Assembly (NCBI RefSeq): GCF_014195325.1
Contig: NZ_JACIBK010000006.1
Span: 186,001-250,000, forward strand
Direction: 5' to 3'
Source: Rhizobium sp. BK650
Lineage (GTDB): Bacteria; Pseudomonadota; Alphaproteobacteria; Rhizobiales; Rhizobiaceae
DNA: 64,000 bases
A program made the position numbers and the translations under genes. Shown one piece after another: positions 40,479-48,446 of this stretch (positions are counted from its first letter, which is position 1; the number at the start of each line of letters is the position of its first letter). The notes under the pieces were generated by a model. That model was not told the origin of the DNA. It saw nothing but the letters and a program-made list of their open reading frames with translations, and ran no database searches.

Positions 40479-41630
40479 ATGTCGAGTTGGCGTAGCATAT
40501 GGATCGCGGGCTGCTGCTTCGCGCTTTCAGGCGTATGGCCTGCACACGCGGCTGAGCCTGTCGGTCAGGCAACTCTCATCAGAACCGAAGTGACGGGACA
40601 AACCGGTCCGATCGTCGTCAATGACGAGGTCCACCGGGACGAGCGCATCCGCACATCCCAATCGGGACTCGGCCAATTCATATTCCGTGACGGCACCAAG
40701 CTTGCCGTCGGCTGGGGATCGTCCGTTGTCATCGACAAATATGTCTTCGATGATACCGACTCCGTCAAACGCCTCTCGATCAAGGCGGCGAAAGGCACGT
40801 TCCGCTGGGTCAGCGGCAATTCCAAATCCTCTGCCTACCAAATCCAGACGCCGGCCGGCACGATCGGCGTGCGCGGCACCGCCTTTGATTTCTATGTCGG
40901 CCCCGATGGCACGACCGCCGTTGTGCTGTTGAATGGCGCGGCCAGCTTCTGCGGTCCGGGCGGCTGTCGGCAGTTGCAGCAGCGTTGCGATTGTGTCATC
41001 GCGCGGCCGAACGGCAATATGACGGATGCGCAACCTGTCAACAGCAGCGTGCTGCAGAGACTGGGGAACCAGCGCGCGCTCCCCTTCCTCTCCGGCAATC
41101 AGAGCCTATCGGGTGACCTTGGCCTGCTCGGCGGCTGCCGAATGGCGTCGGTTCAGCCCGAGCGGAAAGACCCGCCTCGTCAGGAGCTCCGGCCGCGCGC
41201 TCCGGATCCCGCGGCTCGTCCGCAACCGCGGAAGCAGGATGAACAGCAGAAGCAGCCGCCGGAAAAGCCGCATCACGACAAGCCCCACCATGACAGGCCC
41301 CACTATGACAGGGACGACTGGCACCACGAACACGACGGGCATGGCTGGAAGGACAGGGACCGCCACGATGATGATCATGGAAGGCCGGACCGGCACGAAG
41401 GGTTCGATCATGCGGACAGACATCACGACGCTGACAGGCCAAGCCGCACGGAAAGGACAGACAGCAACGGGGATAGGCCAGGCAGGCAGGAAAGTGGCAG
41501 TGGTGAAGACCAGACCAATAATAACCAGCAGAGCGACGGTGGAGACCGGGATGGTGACCATGACCGAAATCATGGCTGGGGCGGAAACGGAAGCGGGAAC
41601 TGGAGCGGCGGCTGGCACCACGATCACTGA
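40479..41630 (+). CDS. secreted FecR-domain protein with His/Asp-rich C-terminal tail
   Basis: 383 aa. Signal peptide at 1-24 (W-I-A-G-C-C-F-A-L-S-G-V-W-P-A-H-A-A). FecR-type domain at about 45-145: R-I-R-T-S-Q-S-G-L-G-Q-F-I-F-R-D-G-T-K, Y-Q-I-Q-T-P-A-G-T-I-G-V-R-G-T-A-F-D-F. A Cys-rich stretch follows (G-P-G-G-C-R-Q-L-Q-Q-R-C-D-C), then a charged linker from about 230 and a low-complexity His/Asp/Arg tail (repeats of H-H-D-K-P, H-H-D-R-P, D-R-D). The tail could bind divalent metal or anionic polymer (inference). Start at 40479 with GGGGTG upstream rather than GTG 40467. It is convergent with the CHASE2 cyclase, with four bases between stops, a pairing I recall from other proteobacteria. Confidence 0.8.
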   Translation: MSSWRSIWIAGCCFALSGVWPAHAAEPVGQATLIRTEVTGQTGPIVVNDEVHRDERIRTSQSGLGQFIFRDGTKLAVGWGSSVVIDKYVFDDTDSVKRLSIKAAKGTFRWVSGNSKSSAYQIQTPAGTIGVRGTAFDFYVGPDGTTAVVLLNGAASFCGPGGCRQLQQRCDCVIARPNGNMTDAQPVNSSVLQRLGNQRALPFLSGNQSLSGDLGLLGGCRMASVQPERKDPPRQELRPRAPDPAARPQPRKQDEQQKQPPEKPHHDKPHHDRPHYDRDDWHHEHDGHGWKDRDRHDDDHGRPDRHEGFDHADRHHDADRPSRTERTDSNGDRPGRQESGSGEDQTNNNQQSDGGDRDGDHDRNHGWGGNGSGNWSGGWHHDH

Positions 41631-41634
41631 CTGA

Positions 41635-43806
41635 TTATTCAACAACCTGCTTTTCCGGCAGGCCGATATCCTCGCGGAAATGGTCGTTCCTGCCCGATAT
41701 CAGCTCGTAAAAATCGATGAGTCCGGGCAAGACCTGCACCCCGGCGAGTTTTGCCGCACCAATCAGCTTGCGGCTGTTCCTCGAACGCAGGCGCAACGCA
41801 CTCATCACCTCCTCATGAACGAGATGCAGGGCACCGAATGCCGGCGAGGCGGCGACCTTCTCGTCGCCGATTACAGCAAAGATCTGCGTTCGGATACTCT
41901 TTCCCTTGAGCGGAACGGCTCCTGCCTCCAGCAGCGCCGCCCCGCTCTGCGCCCGCGCCGTGCTGTCGGAGATCAGGATATCGAAGCCGACGTCTTTGCA
42001 GCAGGATTCGATGCGCGCCGCGACATTCACGGCGTCACCGACTGCAGAATAGTTGAAGCGTGTCTTCGCGCCCATGTTGCCGACACATGCAAGGCCGGTA
42101 TGGATACCGATTCCGATCTTCACCTGGCGGTCGCCGCCGAAGCCGAAGGCATCCCGGGCATTGAGTTCGGCGAGCGTCTCACGCATGGCGAGCGCTGCCC
42201 GCAGTGCTTTTGCCGCGTGATCCGTAACATCGACCGGTGCATTCCAGAACGCCATGATAGAGTCACCGATAAACTTATCGAGCGTTCCCTCGTTGCCCAC
42301 GACATGGCGGCTCAACGCATCGAGCAGCGTATTCAGAAACTGGACGACGGCGATCGGCGTCAGCTTTTCGCTGATCTCAGTGAAATTACGCACGTCGACG
42401 AACATCATGGTGAGCTCGCGCTCGTCCCCGCCAAGCTTCAGCGCGTCAGGCGTATGCTCGATCCGGTGTAGCAGCGAAGGCGAGAGGTAGTGACCGAAGG
42501 CGCGCCGCACCTCCCGCCGCTCTCGGTCAATGACCAGAATGCGGAAAGATGTCGCGGCAAAATGCGTGATGGTGCCGCTGATAATCGGCGCCAGCGGATC
42601 GAAGAGCAGACCGGCGTAAAGAAAGCTGAACCACGAAGCGGCAAGCGCCATCGCGGTGATTGCCAAGCCGCAGACCAGGGCCACGGCCGGACTGACGAAG
42701 GTGGTTATGATGACGAGCAGGAAGCCGAGCACAGCAATGGAGAAGATCTCCAGCCCGTCGGCCCAGTCGGGCCGTGACAGGTACCGGCCCGAAAGGATTT
42801 GCTCCACGGTCTGTGCCTGCAGCGAAACACCAGGCACGTTTTCTCCGAGTGCCGTGGCGCGGATATCCTGCAACCCGACTGCGGAGGTGCCGACGAAGAC
42901 GATGCTACCCTGAATCTGAGCAGCAATATCGGGAGCCGCTCCGTCAGCAGCAAGAAGCTTTCGAGCCGAGATATACCGCTCTGTCCGGTTTGGCGTCACA
43001 TAAAGCCAGATCTCTCCGGCGGCCGTCAGCGGCACGACGAAATCGCCAATCTTTGCCGAGGTGATAATCCCGGTCCGATCAGGCGCGCCGGCCAGCACAT
43101 AGGTCGAGGCGCCCTGCGCGACCCGCAGCGCTTCAACCGCAAGATTTGGATAAAACTGCTCGCCATCGCTGAGGAACAGCGGCACCGCGCGCACGACAGA
43201 TGTCGGGCTGCCCGGGTTGAGACTGACATGGCCAAGTCCCGCAGCATTGGCTTCCAGGCCTGGCCGGAGCGGCGTCGAAGCAGCAAGAGCCGGAGGTGCG
43301 GCCAGTGGGCTTTCACCGGTAAAGGCAAAACCTGCTTTGACCGGAGGCTTGTAACTGCCCTCGTTGGAAAGCCCGAAGCCGAGAACGACGGGCCTTTCCG
43401 CAATCGACTGCGCAAATATCTGGTCATTGTCAGGCAATCGGGCCGCAAGCGACGGATCGACGCCCTCTACCTCCTGGACAACATTGCGCGGCGACATGCG
43501 GTCGGGTTCGGCGAAGATGACGTCGAAGGCGATGGCTGCCGCCCCCATGTCGGAGAGACGATCAACCAGCGTGGCCAGCCTGTTGCGGGGCCACGGCCAT
43601 TGACCGAACTCCTGCAGGGAAGCTTCGTCTATATCGACCACCCGGACGGGCATCGCTTCAAAGCTGCGCGGCACAAGACGTTGATACTCATCGAAGGTGA
43701 CATCGCGGATCTGCCTCAGCACCGGCGGATCGCTTGCCCGAAACACCGTAAGCGCGGCCACGATGGCAAGGCCGATCAGCACCCCGATCTGCTGCAAGCG
43801 CGTCAT
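41635..43806 (-). CDS. CHASE2-domain class III adenylate/guanylate cyclase
   Basis: 723 aa. One N-terminal helix (about 10-25), a periplasmic CHASE2 sensor domain (about 30-330, with R-V-V-D-I-D-E-A-S-L-Q-E-F-G-Q-W-P-W-P-R), three closely spaced membrane helices (about 340-410) and a class III cyclase domain (about 455-640). Cyclase residues seen: M-M-F-V-D-V-R-N-F-T (first metal Asp), D-K-F-I-G-D-S-I-M-A-F-W (second Asp), F-N-Y-S-A-V-G-D-A-V-N-V-A-A-R (transition-state N and R). Start 43806 has AGGGAGGT ten bases upstream; the frame back to 43983 is rejected. Predicted to make cAMP in response to a periplasmic signal, perhaps via the FecR protein (inference). Confidence 0.88.
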   Translation of the reverse strand: MTRLQQIGVLIGLAIVAALTVFRASDPPVLRQIRDVTFDEYQRLVPRSFEAMPVRVVDIDEASLQEFGQWPWPRNRLATLVDRLSDMGAAAIAFDVIFAEPDRMSPRNVVQEVEGVDPSLAARLPDNDQIFAQSIAERPVVLGFGLSNEGSYKPPVKAGFAFTGESPLAAPPALAASTPLRPGLEANAAGLGHVSLNPGSPTSVVRAVPLFLSDGEQFYPNLAVEALRVAQGASTYVLAGAPDRTGIITSAKIGDFVVPLTAAGEIWLYVTPNRTERYISARKLLAADGAAPDIAAQIQGSIVFVGTSAVGLQDIRATALGENVPGVSLQAQTVEQILSGRYLSRPDWADGLEIFSIAVLGFLLVIITTFVSPAVALVCGLAITAMALAASWFSFLYAGLLFDPLAPIISGTITHFAATSFRILVIDRERREVRRAFGHYLSPSLLHRIEHTPDALKLGGDERELTMMFVDVRNFTEISEKLTPIAVVQFLNTLLDALSRHVVGNEGTLDKFIGDSIMAFWNAPVDVTDHAAKALRAALAMRETLAELNARDAFGFGGDRQVKIGIGIHTGLACVGNMGAKTRFNYSAVGDAVNVAARIESCCKDVGFDILISDSTARAQSGAALLEAGAVPLKGKSIRTQIFAVIGDEKVAASPAFGALHLVHEEVMSALRLRSRNSRKLIGAAKLAGVQVLPGLIDFYELISGRNDHFREDIGLPEKQVVE

Positions 43807-44116
43807 GATTTGCCCGACCTCCCTCTGAGGCAGCTCCGGGAGCCGTCCCACCGCAGGCAGGCTACGCCTGTTCGACGCCAAAGACCATTCGCATGTGCTC
43901 ACAAGCTGAAAAACAAAGGGGAGAGCAATGTAGAATCCGGCCATCGGATCGGCCAATATTTCATTGAGATGTAACGGCAACACAACCCGGAATTACTTCC
44001 AGATTTGGCCCTCACTTTTGGCCCAACCTTTGAGAGTTGGTCTTGCCGCGCGCGCGACGAAATGTTTTCTGTGTCTCGGGGATTCAACAATTCGATTATT
44101 GTCGAGGGGACGAGCC
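43807..44116. other. intergenic region between the divergent cyclase genes
   Basis: 310 bp. A direct repeat TTTGGCCC occurs at 44004-44011 and 44017-44024 (13-base period), and an inverted repeat CCAAC-N8-GTTGG at 44023-44040. It presumably holds both divergent promoters; no convincing -35/-10 pair or ORF is seen. Confidence 0.4.
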
Positions 44117-45745
44117 ATGGCAGATCCGCAAGGAGAGACCACGGCAAGAGCTGCGGAAGATCCGGCTTTCAACGCACGCAGAAGCGGCTATTGGCTGGTG
44201 GTCGTCGTACTGGCGATGCTGGCTGGACTGCCGCTTGCTGTTTGGCTCGATATCAGCGATCTTTCTGAAAGCGCTCTGCGCCGGCAGGCGCGGGACATGA
44301 GCTCGCTCGTCACAAGCATCCGATCCTATTATTCCACCAATGTTGTCGGCCGGGTCCTGGCCGCCCACCAGGCAGGTGACGTCAGCGGCACTGTCGTCTC
44401 GCACAACTATGCCAATATTCCAGGCGCCATTCCGCTGCCGGCGACGCTGTCGCTGGAACTCGGCGACGTCATCAAGGAGCAGCAAGCCAATATTACCTAT
44501 CGCTTTCTCTCCGATATGCCCTTCAAGAATCGTGCACCCCACGATCTTGATACTTTCGAAAAAGCGTCACTTGCATCCCTGCGCGCCAATTCCGGCCAGA
44601 CGCTGACTGATCTCACCCGCGTCGGATTTACCGACACGCTGCGGCTCATCACACCTGTCATCATGGGCCAAGCCTGCGTGGCCTGTCACAATACCCACCC
44701 CGAAAGTCCGAAGAAGGACTGGAAGGTAGGTGATGTGCGCGGTATCCAGGAAGTCATCATCCGTCAGCCCTATGCGAGCAATATTCTCGCCTTCAAATAT
44801 CTGCTCTGCTACTTTCTCTTCGTCGCTATCATCGGTATCAGCTTTATCGTGCTGCAGCGCCAGCAGACGCGCGTCATTCATACCGCCAACCGTGACCTTG
44901 AAGCCGCAAACGAATTTCTCGCCAGCGTTTCTCTCAAGATTTCGCGCTACCTGTCGCCGCAGATCTACAAGAGCATCTTCAGCGGCCAGAAGGATGTTGT
45001 CGTCCACACCGAGCGCAAGCGCCTGACGATTTTCTTCTCCGACATTAAGGATTTCACTGCGACGACCGAGCGCCTGCAGCCGGAAGCGCTGACGGAGATG
45101 CTGAACGAATATCTGACCGAAATGTCCACTATCGCACTCAACCACGGCGGCACGGTGGACAAGTTCATCGGCGATGCCATGCTTGTGTTCTTCGGCGATC
45201 CCGAGACAAGGGGGCCTGAGGAGGATGCCAAGGCTTGCCTGCGCATGGCGGTGGACATGCAGCAGAAGCTTGGCGAACTGAAGGACAGATGGCGCAGGAA
45301 TGGCACTGAAGAGCCCTTTGTCGTGCGCATGGGGATCAACAGCGGTTATTGCAATGTCGGCAATTTCGGCAGCAACGACCGCATGGACTATACGATCATC
45401 GGCGCCGAAGCGAATCTGGCAGCCCGACTGCAATCGATCGCCCAGGGCGGTGAGATCGTCATCAGCTACGAGACCTATGCGCTGGTGAAGGATATCGTCG
45501 ACGCTCATCCTCTGCCGCCGATCACCATGAAGGGGATTCAGCGGGAGATCGTGCCCTACGCAGTGGACGGGCTGATGCTCGGTGCCGATCACAAGAACCG
45601 CATTCTGAGCGAACACCTGGCCGGCCTGGACCTGCATCTCGACATTGCTCGGCTCGAGCCAGCCGACCGTGCCCGCGTGTTAGCGGCGCTGAAGGAAGCG
45701 ATCGCCGCATTGGACGAAATGAAGCCGGAAACCGCGCGTTCCTAA
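44117..45745 (+). CDS. adenylate/guanylate cyclase with Tll0287-like (DUF3365) haem-type sensor domain
   Basis: 542 aa. Membrane helices at about 24-44 and 222-245 flank a periplasmic DUF3365/Tll0287-like domain. This carries an exact CxxCH at C187-V-A-C190-H191 (A-C-V-A-C-H-N-T-H-P), the covalent c-type haem motif, plus P-x-R-N-x-A-P-like N-R-A-P-H-D. A helical linker (about 250-290) leads to a class III cyclase domain (about 300-480): F-F-S-D-I-K-D-F-T and I-G-D-A-M-L-V-F-F-G-D with metal Asp residues, and I-G-A-E-A-N-L-A-A-R with catalytic N and R. A redox- or gas-sensing cyclase is inferred. Start 44117 has GAGGGGA six bases upstream. Confidence 0.85.
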   Translation: MADPQGETTARAAEDPAFNARRSGYWLVVVVLAMLAGLPLAVWLDISDLSESALRRQARDMSSLVTSIRSYYSTNVVGRVLAAHQAGDVSGTVVSHNYANIPGAIPLPATLSLELGDVIKEQQANITYRFLSDMPFKNRAPHDLDTFEKASLASLRANSGQTLTDLTRVGFTDTLRLITPVIMGQACVACHNTHPESPKKDWKVGDVRGIQEVIIRQPYASNILAFKYLLCYFLFVAIIGISFIVLQRQQTRVIHTANRDLEAANEFLASVSLKISRYLSPQIYKSIFSGQKDVVVHTERKRLTIFFSDIKDFTATTERLQPEALTEMLNEYLTEMSTIALNHGGTVDKFIGDAMLVFFGDPETRGPEEDAKACLRMAVDMQQKLGELKDRWRRNGTEEPFVVRMGINSGYCNVGNFGSNDRMDYTIIGAEANLAARLQSIAQGGEIVISYETYALVKDIVDAHPLPPITMKGIQREIVPYAVDGLMLGADHKNRILSEHLAGLDLHLDIARLEPADRARVLAALKEAIAALDEMKPETARS

Positions 45746-45923
45746 AGCTACATGATCTCGAGCGGCAATTTTCCGCCCTTTCGCATATCCCGTCTGGACT
45801 TCACTTCTTCGATCTGCTATCTCGCATCACCAATCGCAAGGCCGCGGCCGCGCGAACGTTATTTTTTTGCCCCAGGCGCTGCGCCGCCTTTTGGCATCAA
45901 CAAACCAAAGGAACGTGATTCTC

Positions 45924-46136
45924 GTGCAGGTACTTGTCCGCGATAACAATGTCGACCAGGCTCTCCGCGCTCTCAAGAAGAAGATGCAGCGCGAAGGCAT
46001 TTTCCGCGAAATGAAGATGCGCGACTACTATGAAAAGCCGTCGCAGAAGCGCGCTCGCGAAAAGGCTGAAGCTGTTCGTCGTGTTCGCAAGCTGGCCCGC
46101 AAGCGCGCTCAGCGCGAAGGTCTGGTTGCACGCTAA
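45924..46136 (+). CDS. rpsU: 30S ribosomal protein bS21
   Basis: 70 aa, very basic. Seen: [23 protein letters not shown] and [11 protein letters not shown], typical S21. Start: GTG 45924 (M-Q-V-L-V-R) with GGAA about ten bases upstream; an in-frame ATG at 45867 would add 19 residues unlike any S21. It functions on the small subunit platform in initiation. A strong terminator follows. Confidence 0.95.
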   Translation: MQVLVRDNNVDQALRALKKKMQREGIFREMKMRDYYEKPSQKRAREKAEAVRRVRKLARKRAQREGLVAR

Positions 46137-46177
46137 GGCGGTGCCGTCGTTTTTTCGACGTTTTCAAATGCATGTGT

Positions 46178-46210
46178 GGCGGGGGCGATAGGTTTCGCCG
46201 CCGCCTTTTT
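46178..46210 (+). terminator. rpsU terminator
   Basis: GGCGGGGGCGA (46178-46188) pairs with TCGCCGCCGCC (46195-46205) with one mismatch, followed by TTTTT. Confidence 0.85.
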
Positions 46211-46274
46211 AATTTGCTGCTGAAGATTGCATATCCGCCTCATCGGATATGATGCATGGGGGAAGCGAGCCCGA

Positions 46275-47141
46275 ATGGCTGTCATAACGTTCAATCCGTC
46301 CCGCTCGTCGCGTTCACCGAAATCCGTCGTGTTTGCCTCGTTGGCGCTTGTTGCCGCACTCGGTCTCGCCGGTTGCGAAACGACCAATACGTCTGACGCC
46401 GTGATCCGCATCGACAAGGCGCAGGGCTCGCAGGAAAATATCGCGTCGCTGACGGCTGTCATCAACGCCAATCCGCGCGATCCCGAAGGCTATAATGTCC
46501 GCGGTTCCGCCTATGGCCGCGCCGGCGAGTTCCGCAAAGCGCTCGATGATTTCAATACCGCACTGCAGATCAACCCCCGCTTCTTTCAAGCCTATGCCAA
46601 TCGCGCACTGGTCTACCGCAACATGGGCCAGCAACAGCAGGCGGTGGCCGATTACAATGCCGCGCTGCAGATCAATCCCAGTTATGACGTCGCCTATATC
46701 GGTCGCGGCAATGTCTACCGCATGGCCGGCCAGGACGATCAGGCCTTCAATGATTTCTCTAAAGCGATCCAGCTTGGCACGACCGATGGCCGTGCCTATC
46801 ACAATCGCGGCCTGATTTATCAGAAGCGCAATCAGCAGGATAAGGCGATCGACGATTTCTCCAAGGCAATTTCGCTCTCGCCGAACTCGCCCGAGCCCTA
46901 TAACGGTCGCGGCATTTCCTATATCGCGCTGAACGACAACGACAACGCCTTCGCCGATTTCAACCACGCGATCGAGCTGAACGGCAACCTCGCCGAATCC
47001 TGGGCAAACCAGGCGCTGGTCTATGAGCGCCGCGGCGAAAAGGACAAAGCGATCCGCTCCTACCGCCACGCAGTTAGCCTCGATCCGAAATACCAGCCGG
47101 CGAGAGACGGCCTTGCCCGCGTCGGCGGCACGACCGGCTAA
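46275..47141 (+). CDS. TPR-repeat lipoprotein
   Basis: 288 aa. The N-terminus carries a lipoprotein signal with lipobox L-A-G-C (Cys about 37) after a hydrophobic V-A-A-L-G core, then about six 34-residue TPR units (A-L-D-D-F-N-T-A-L-Q-I-N-P; A-V-A-D-Y-N-A-A-L-Q-I-N-P; A-F-N-D-F-S-K-A-I-Q-L; A-I-D-D-F-S-K-A-I-S-L; A-F-A-D-F-N-H-A-I-E-L; A-I-R-S-Y-R-H-A-V-S-L). It is an NlpI-like scaffold probably anchored in the outer membrane; partners unknown. Start at 46275 (M-A-V-I-T-F) with GGAAG upstream; the extension to 46227 is not supported. The oxidoreductase gene follows after 24 bases. Confidence 0.85.
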   Translation: MAVITFNPSRSSRSPKSVVFASLALVAALGLAGCETTNTSDAVIRIDKAQGSQENIASLTAVINANPRDPEGYNVRGSAYGRAGEFRKALDDFNTALQINPRFFQAYANRALVYRNMGQQQQAVADYNAALQINPSYDVAYIGRGNVYRMAGQDDQAFNDFSKAIQLGTTDGRAYHNRGLIYQKRNQQDKAIDDFSKAISLSPNSPEPYNGRGISYIALNDNDNAFADFNHAIELNGNLAESWANQALVYERRGEKDKAIRSYRHAVSLDPKYQPARDGLARVGGTTG

Positions 47142-47165
47142 CGGAAGAAACAACAGGCGACGACG

Positions 47166-48239
47166 ATGACAGCAAAGCCGCATGTGATCGTCGTTGGCGC
47201 CGGCATTATCGGCGCCTCCATCGCCTGGCATTTGGCATGCAAGGGCGCAGCAGTCACCATCATCGGCGAAAAGCTTGGCGGTGTGGCAACGCCCTGTTCC
47301 TTTGCGTGGATCAATGCCAGCTGGGGCAATCCCGAATTCTACTTCCATTTCCGCCGCCGGGCGATGGCCGAGTGGAAGCGGCTGGCGGGCGAACTGCCCG
47401 GCCTGCCGCTCGCCTGGTGCGGCGGCCTCTGCTGGGATATGCCGCCGGCCGACCTCGAAGCCTATGCCGATGAACACGGCCGCTGGGGATATGGTATTAG
47501 CAGGCTGAACCGTGAAGAAAGCGCGCTCATCGAACCGGGGCTTACCGAATATCCGGACTTCGCGCTCCACGTCGCCGAAGAGGGCGCGGTAGAACCTGTC
47601 GCCGCGGCACGCCTATTGCTCGCAGATGCTGAAACACATGGCGCAAAGTTCATTACCGCAACGGTCAACGGTCTGCTGAAAAGCGGCGGGAAAATCGTTG
47701 GCGCCGTCACGTCGGAAGGCGTCTTCGAGGCCGATCACGTCCTGCTGGCGGCAGGTACAGGTACAGTCCCAATCGCTGCTTCAGCGGGAATAACATTGCC
47801 GCTCTCCGCGCCGGCCGGCCTGATCGTGCATTCACGTCCTGTCTCCAAGCGCTTGAACGGCCTCGTCATGGCACCCCTTCTGCATATGCGTCAGACGGAG
47901 GAGGGCCGCATCATTGCCGGAACGGATTTCGGTGGTAGCGATCCCGGCGGCCACCCTCAGGCAAATGCAGCGGAACTCTTCGCACGCGTAAAAGCGATGA
48001 TCGTAAACAATGCCGACCTGAAGCTCGATTTCTTCACCGTCGGCTATCGCCCGACGCCGGCTGATGGTTTTCCCATCATCGGCAATGCCGGCCTGCCTGG
48101 CCTCTATGCTGCGGTGATGCACTCCGGTGTAACGCTTGCTCCGCTTGTGGGCCTGCTCGCTGCCGACGAGCTTCTGTCAGGCGAAAGTGACGAAAGGCTC
48201 ACGCCGTTTCGATTGCAGCGCTTTACCGCCGCAAGGTAG
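47166..48239 (+). CDS. FAD-dependent oxidoreductase, D-amino-acid oxidase/glycine oxidase type
   Basis: 357 aa, DAO superfamily. Seen: the FAD dinucleotide motif V-I-V-V-G-A-G-I-I-G-A-S-I-A-W-H-L-A, the C-terminal F-T-V-G-Y-R-P-T-P-A-D-G-F-P-I-I-G and the M-H-S-G-V-T-L-A-P block that closes over the flavin. The family oxidises secondary or primary amines of small amino acids. No substrate-defining residue is recognised and no thi or sox genes adjoin. Same strand as the TPR gene and probably cotranscribed. Confidence 0.82.
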   Translation: MTAKPHVIVVGAGIIGASIAWHLACKGAAVTIIGEKLGGVATPCSFAWINASWGNPEFYFHFRRRAMAEWKRLAGELPGLPLAWCGGLCWDMPPADLEAYADEHGRWGYGISRLNREESALIEPGLTEYPDFALHVAEEGAVEPVAAARLLLADAETHGAKFITATVNGLLKSGGKIVGAVTSEGVFEADHVLLAAGTGTVPIAASAGITLPLSAPAGLIVHSRPVSKRLNGLVMAPLLHMRQTEEGRIIAGTDFGGSDPGGHPQANAAELFARVKAMIVNNADLKLDFFTVGYRPTPADGFPIIGNAGLPGLYAAVMHSGVTLAPLVGLLAADELLSGESDERLTPFRLQRFTAAR

Positions 48240-48304
48240 TCGATAGGAAAATCGACGAATTTACACCTGACTATTTTAGTAGGTTGCAACCAAATGTCGT
48301 GGCC

Positions 48305-48340
48305 CCTAACATGACCCTGCTTTGATCGGGGGCTGTTAGG
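48305..48340 (+). promoter_or_regulatory. inverted repeat upstream of the HWE kinase gene
   Basis: CCTAACA (48305-48311) pairs with TGTTAGG (48334-48340), with CCC/GGG pairing inside the loop. It lies about 107 bases before the kinase start and could be an RNA hairpin or an operator. There is no T tract. Confidence 0.35.
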
Positions 48341-48446
48341 CGTGCGAATCTGAGGGGCGTTTGCGGGCGATGCGGATTCTTGCTTTCGTGACATCAGGCG
48401 AAATCCAGCTTCCGCAGCCAACTCCGACAACACGGAGGCGGCATCG

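Noticed and set aside
41106..41645. 179-residue minus-strand ORF rich in Val, Ile, Met and Pro that looks like a membrane protein
   Set aside because: It is the antisense of the His/Asp-rich FecR tail; CAC/GAC codons read backwards give GTG/GTC. It lacks a ribosome binding site and overlaps a better-supported gene.
45840..45868. GGCCGCGGCC palindrome followed by a T run before rpsU, a possible terminator
   Set aside because: The palindrome has no loop long enough to fold as a terminator, and the T run is separated from it by 12 bases.
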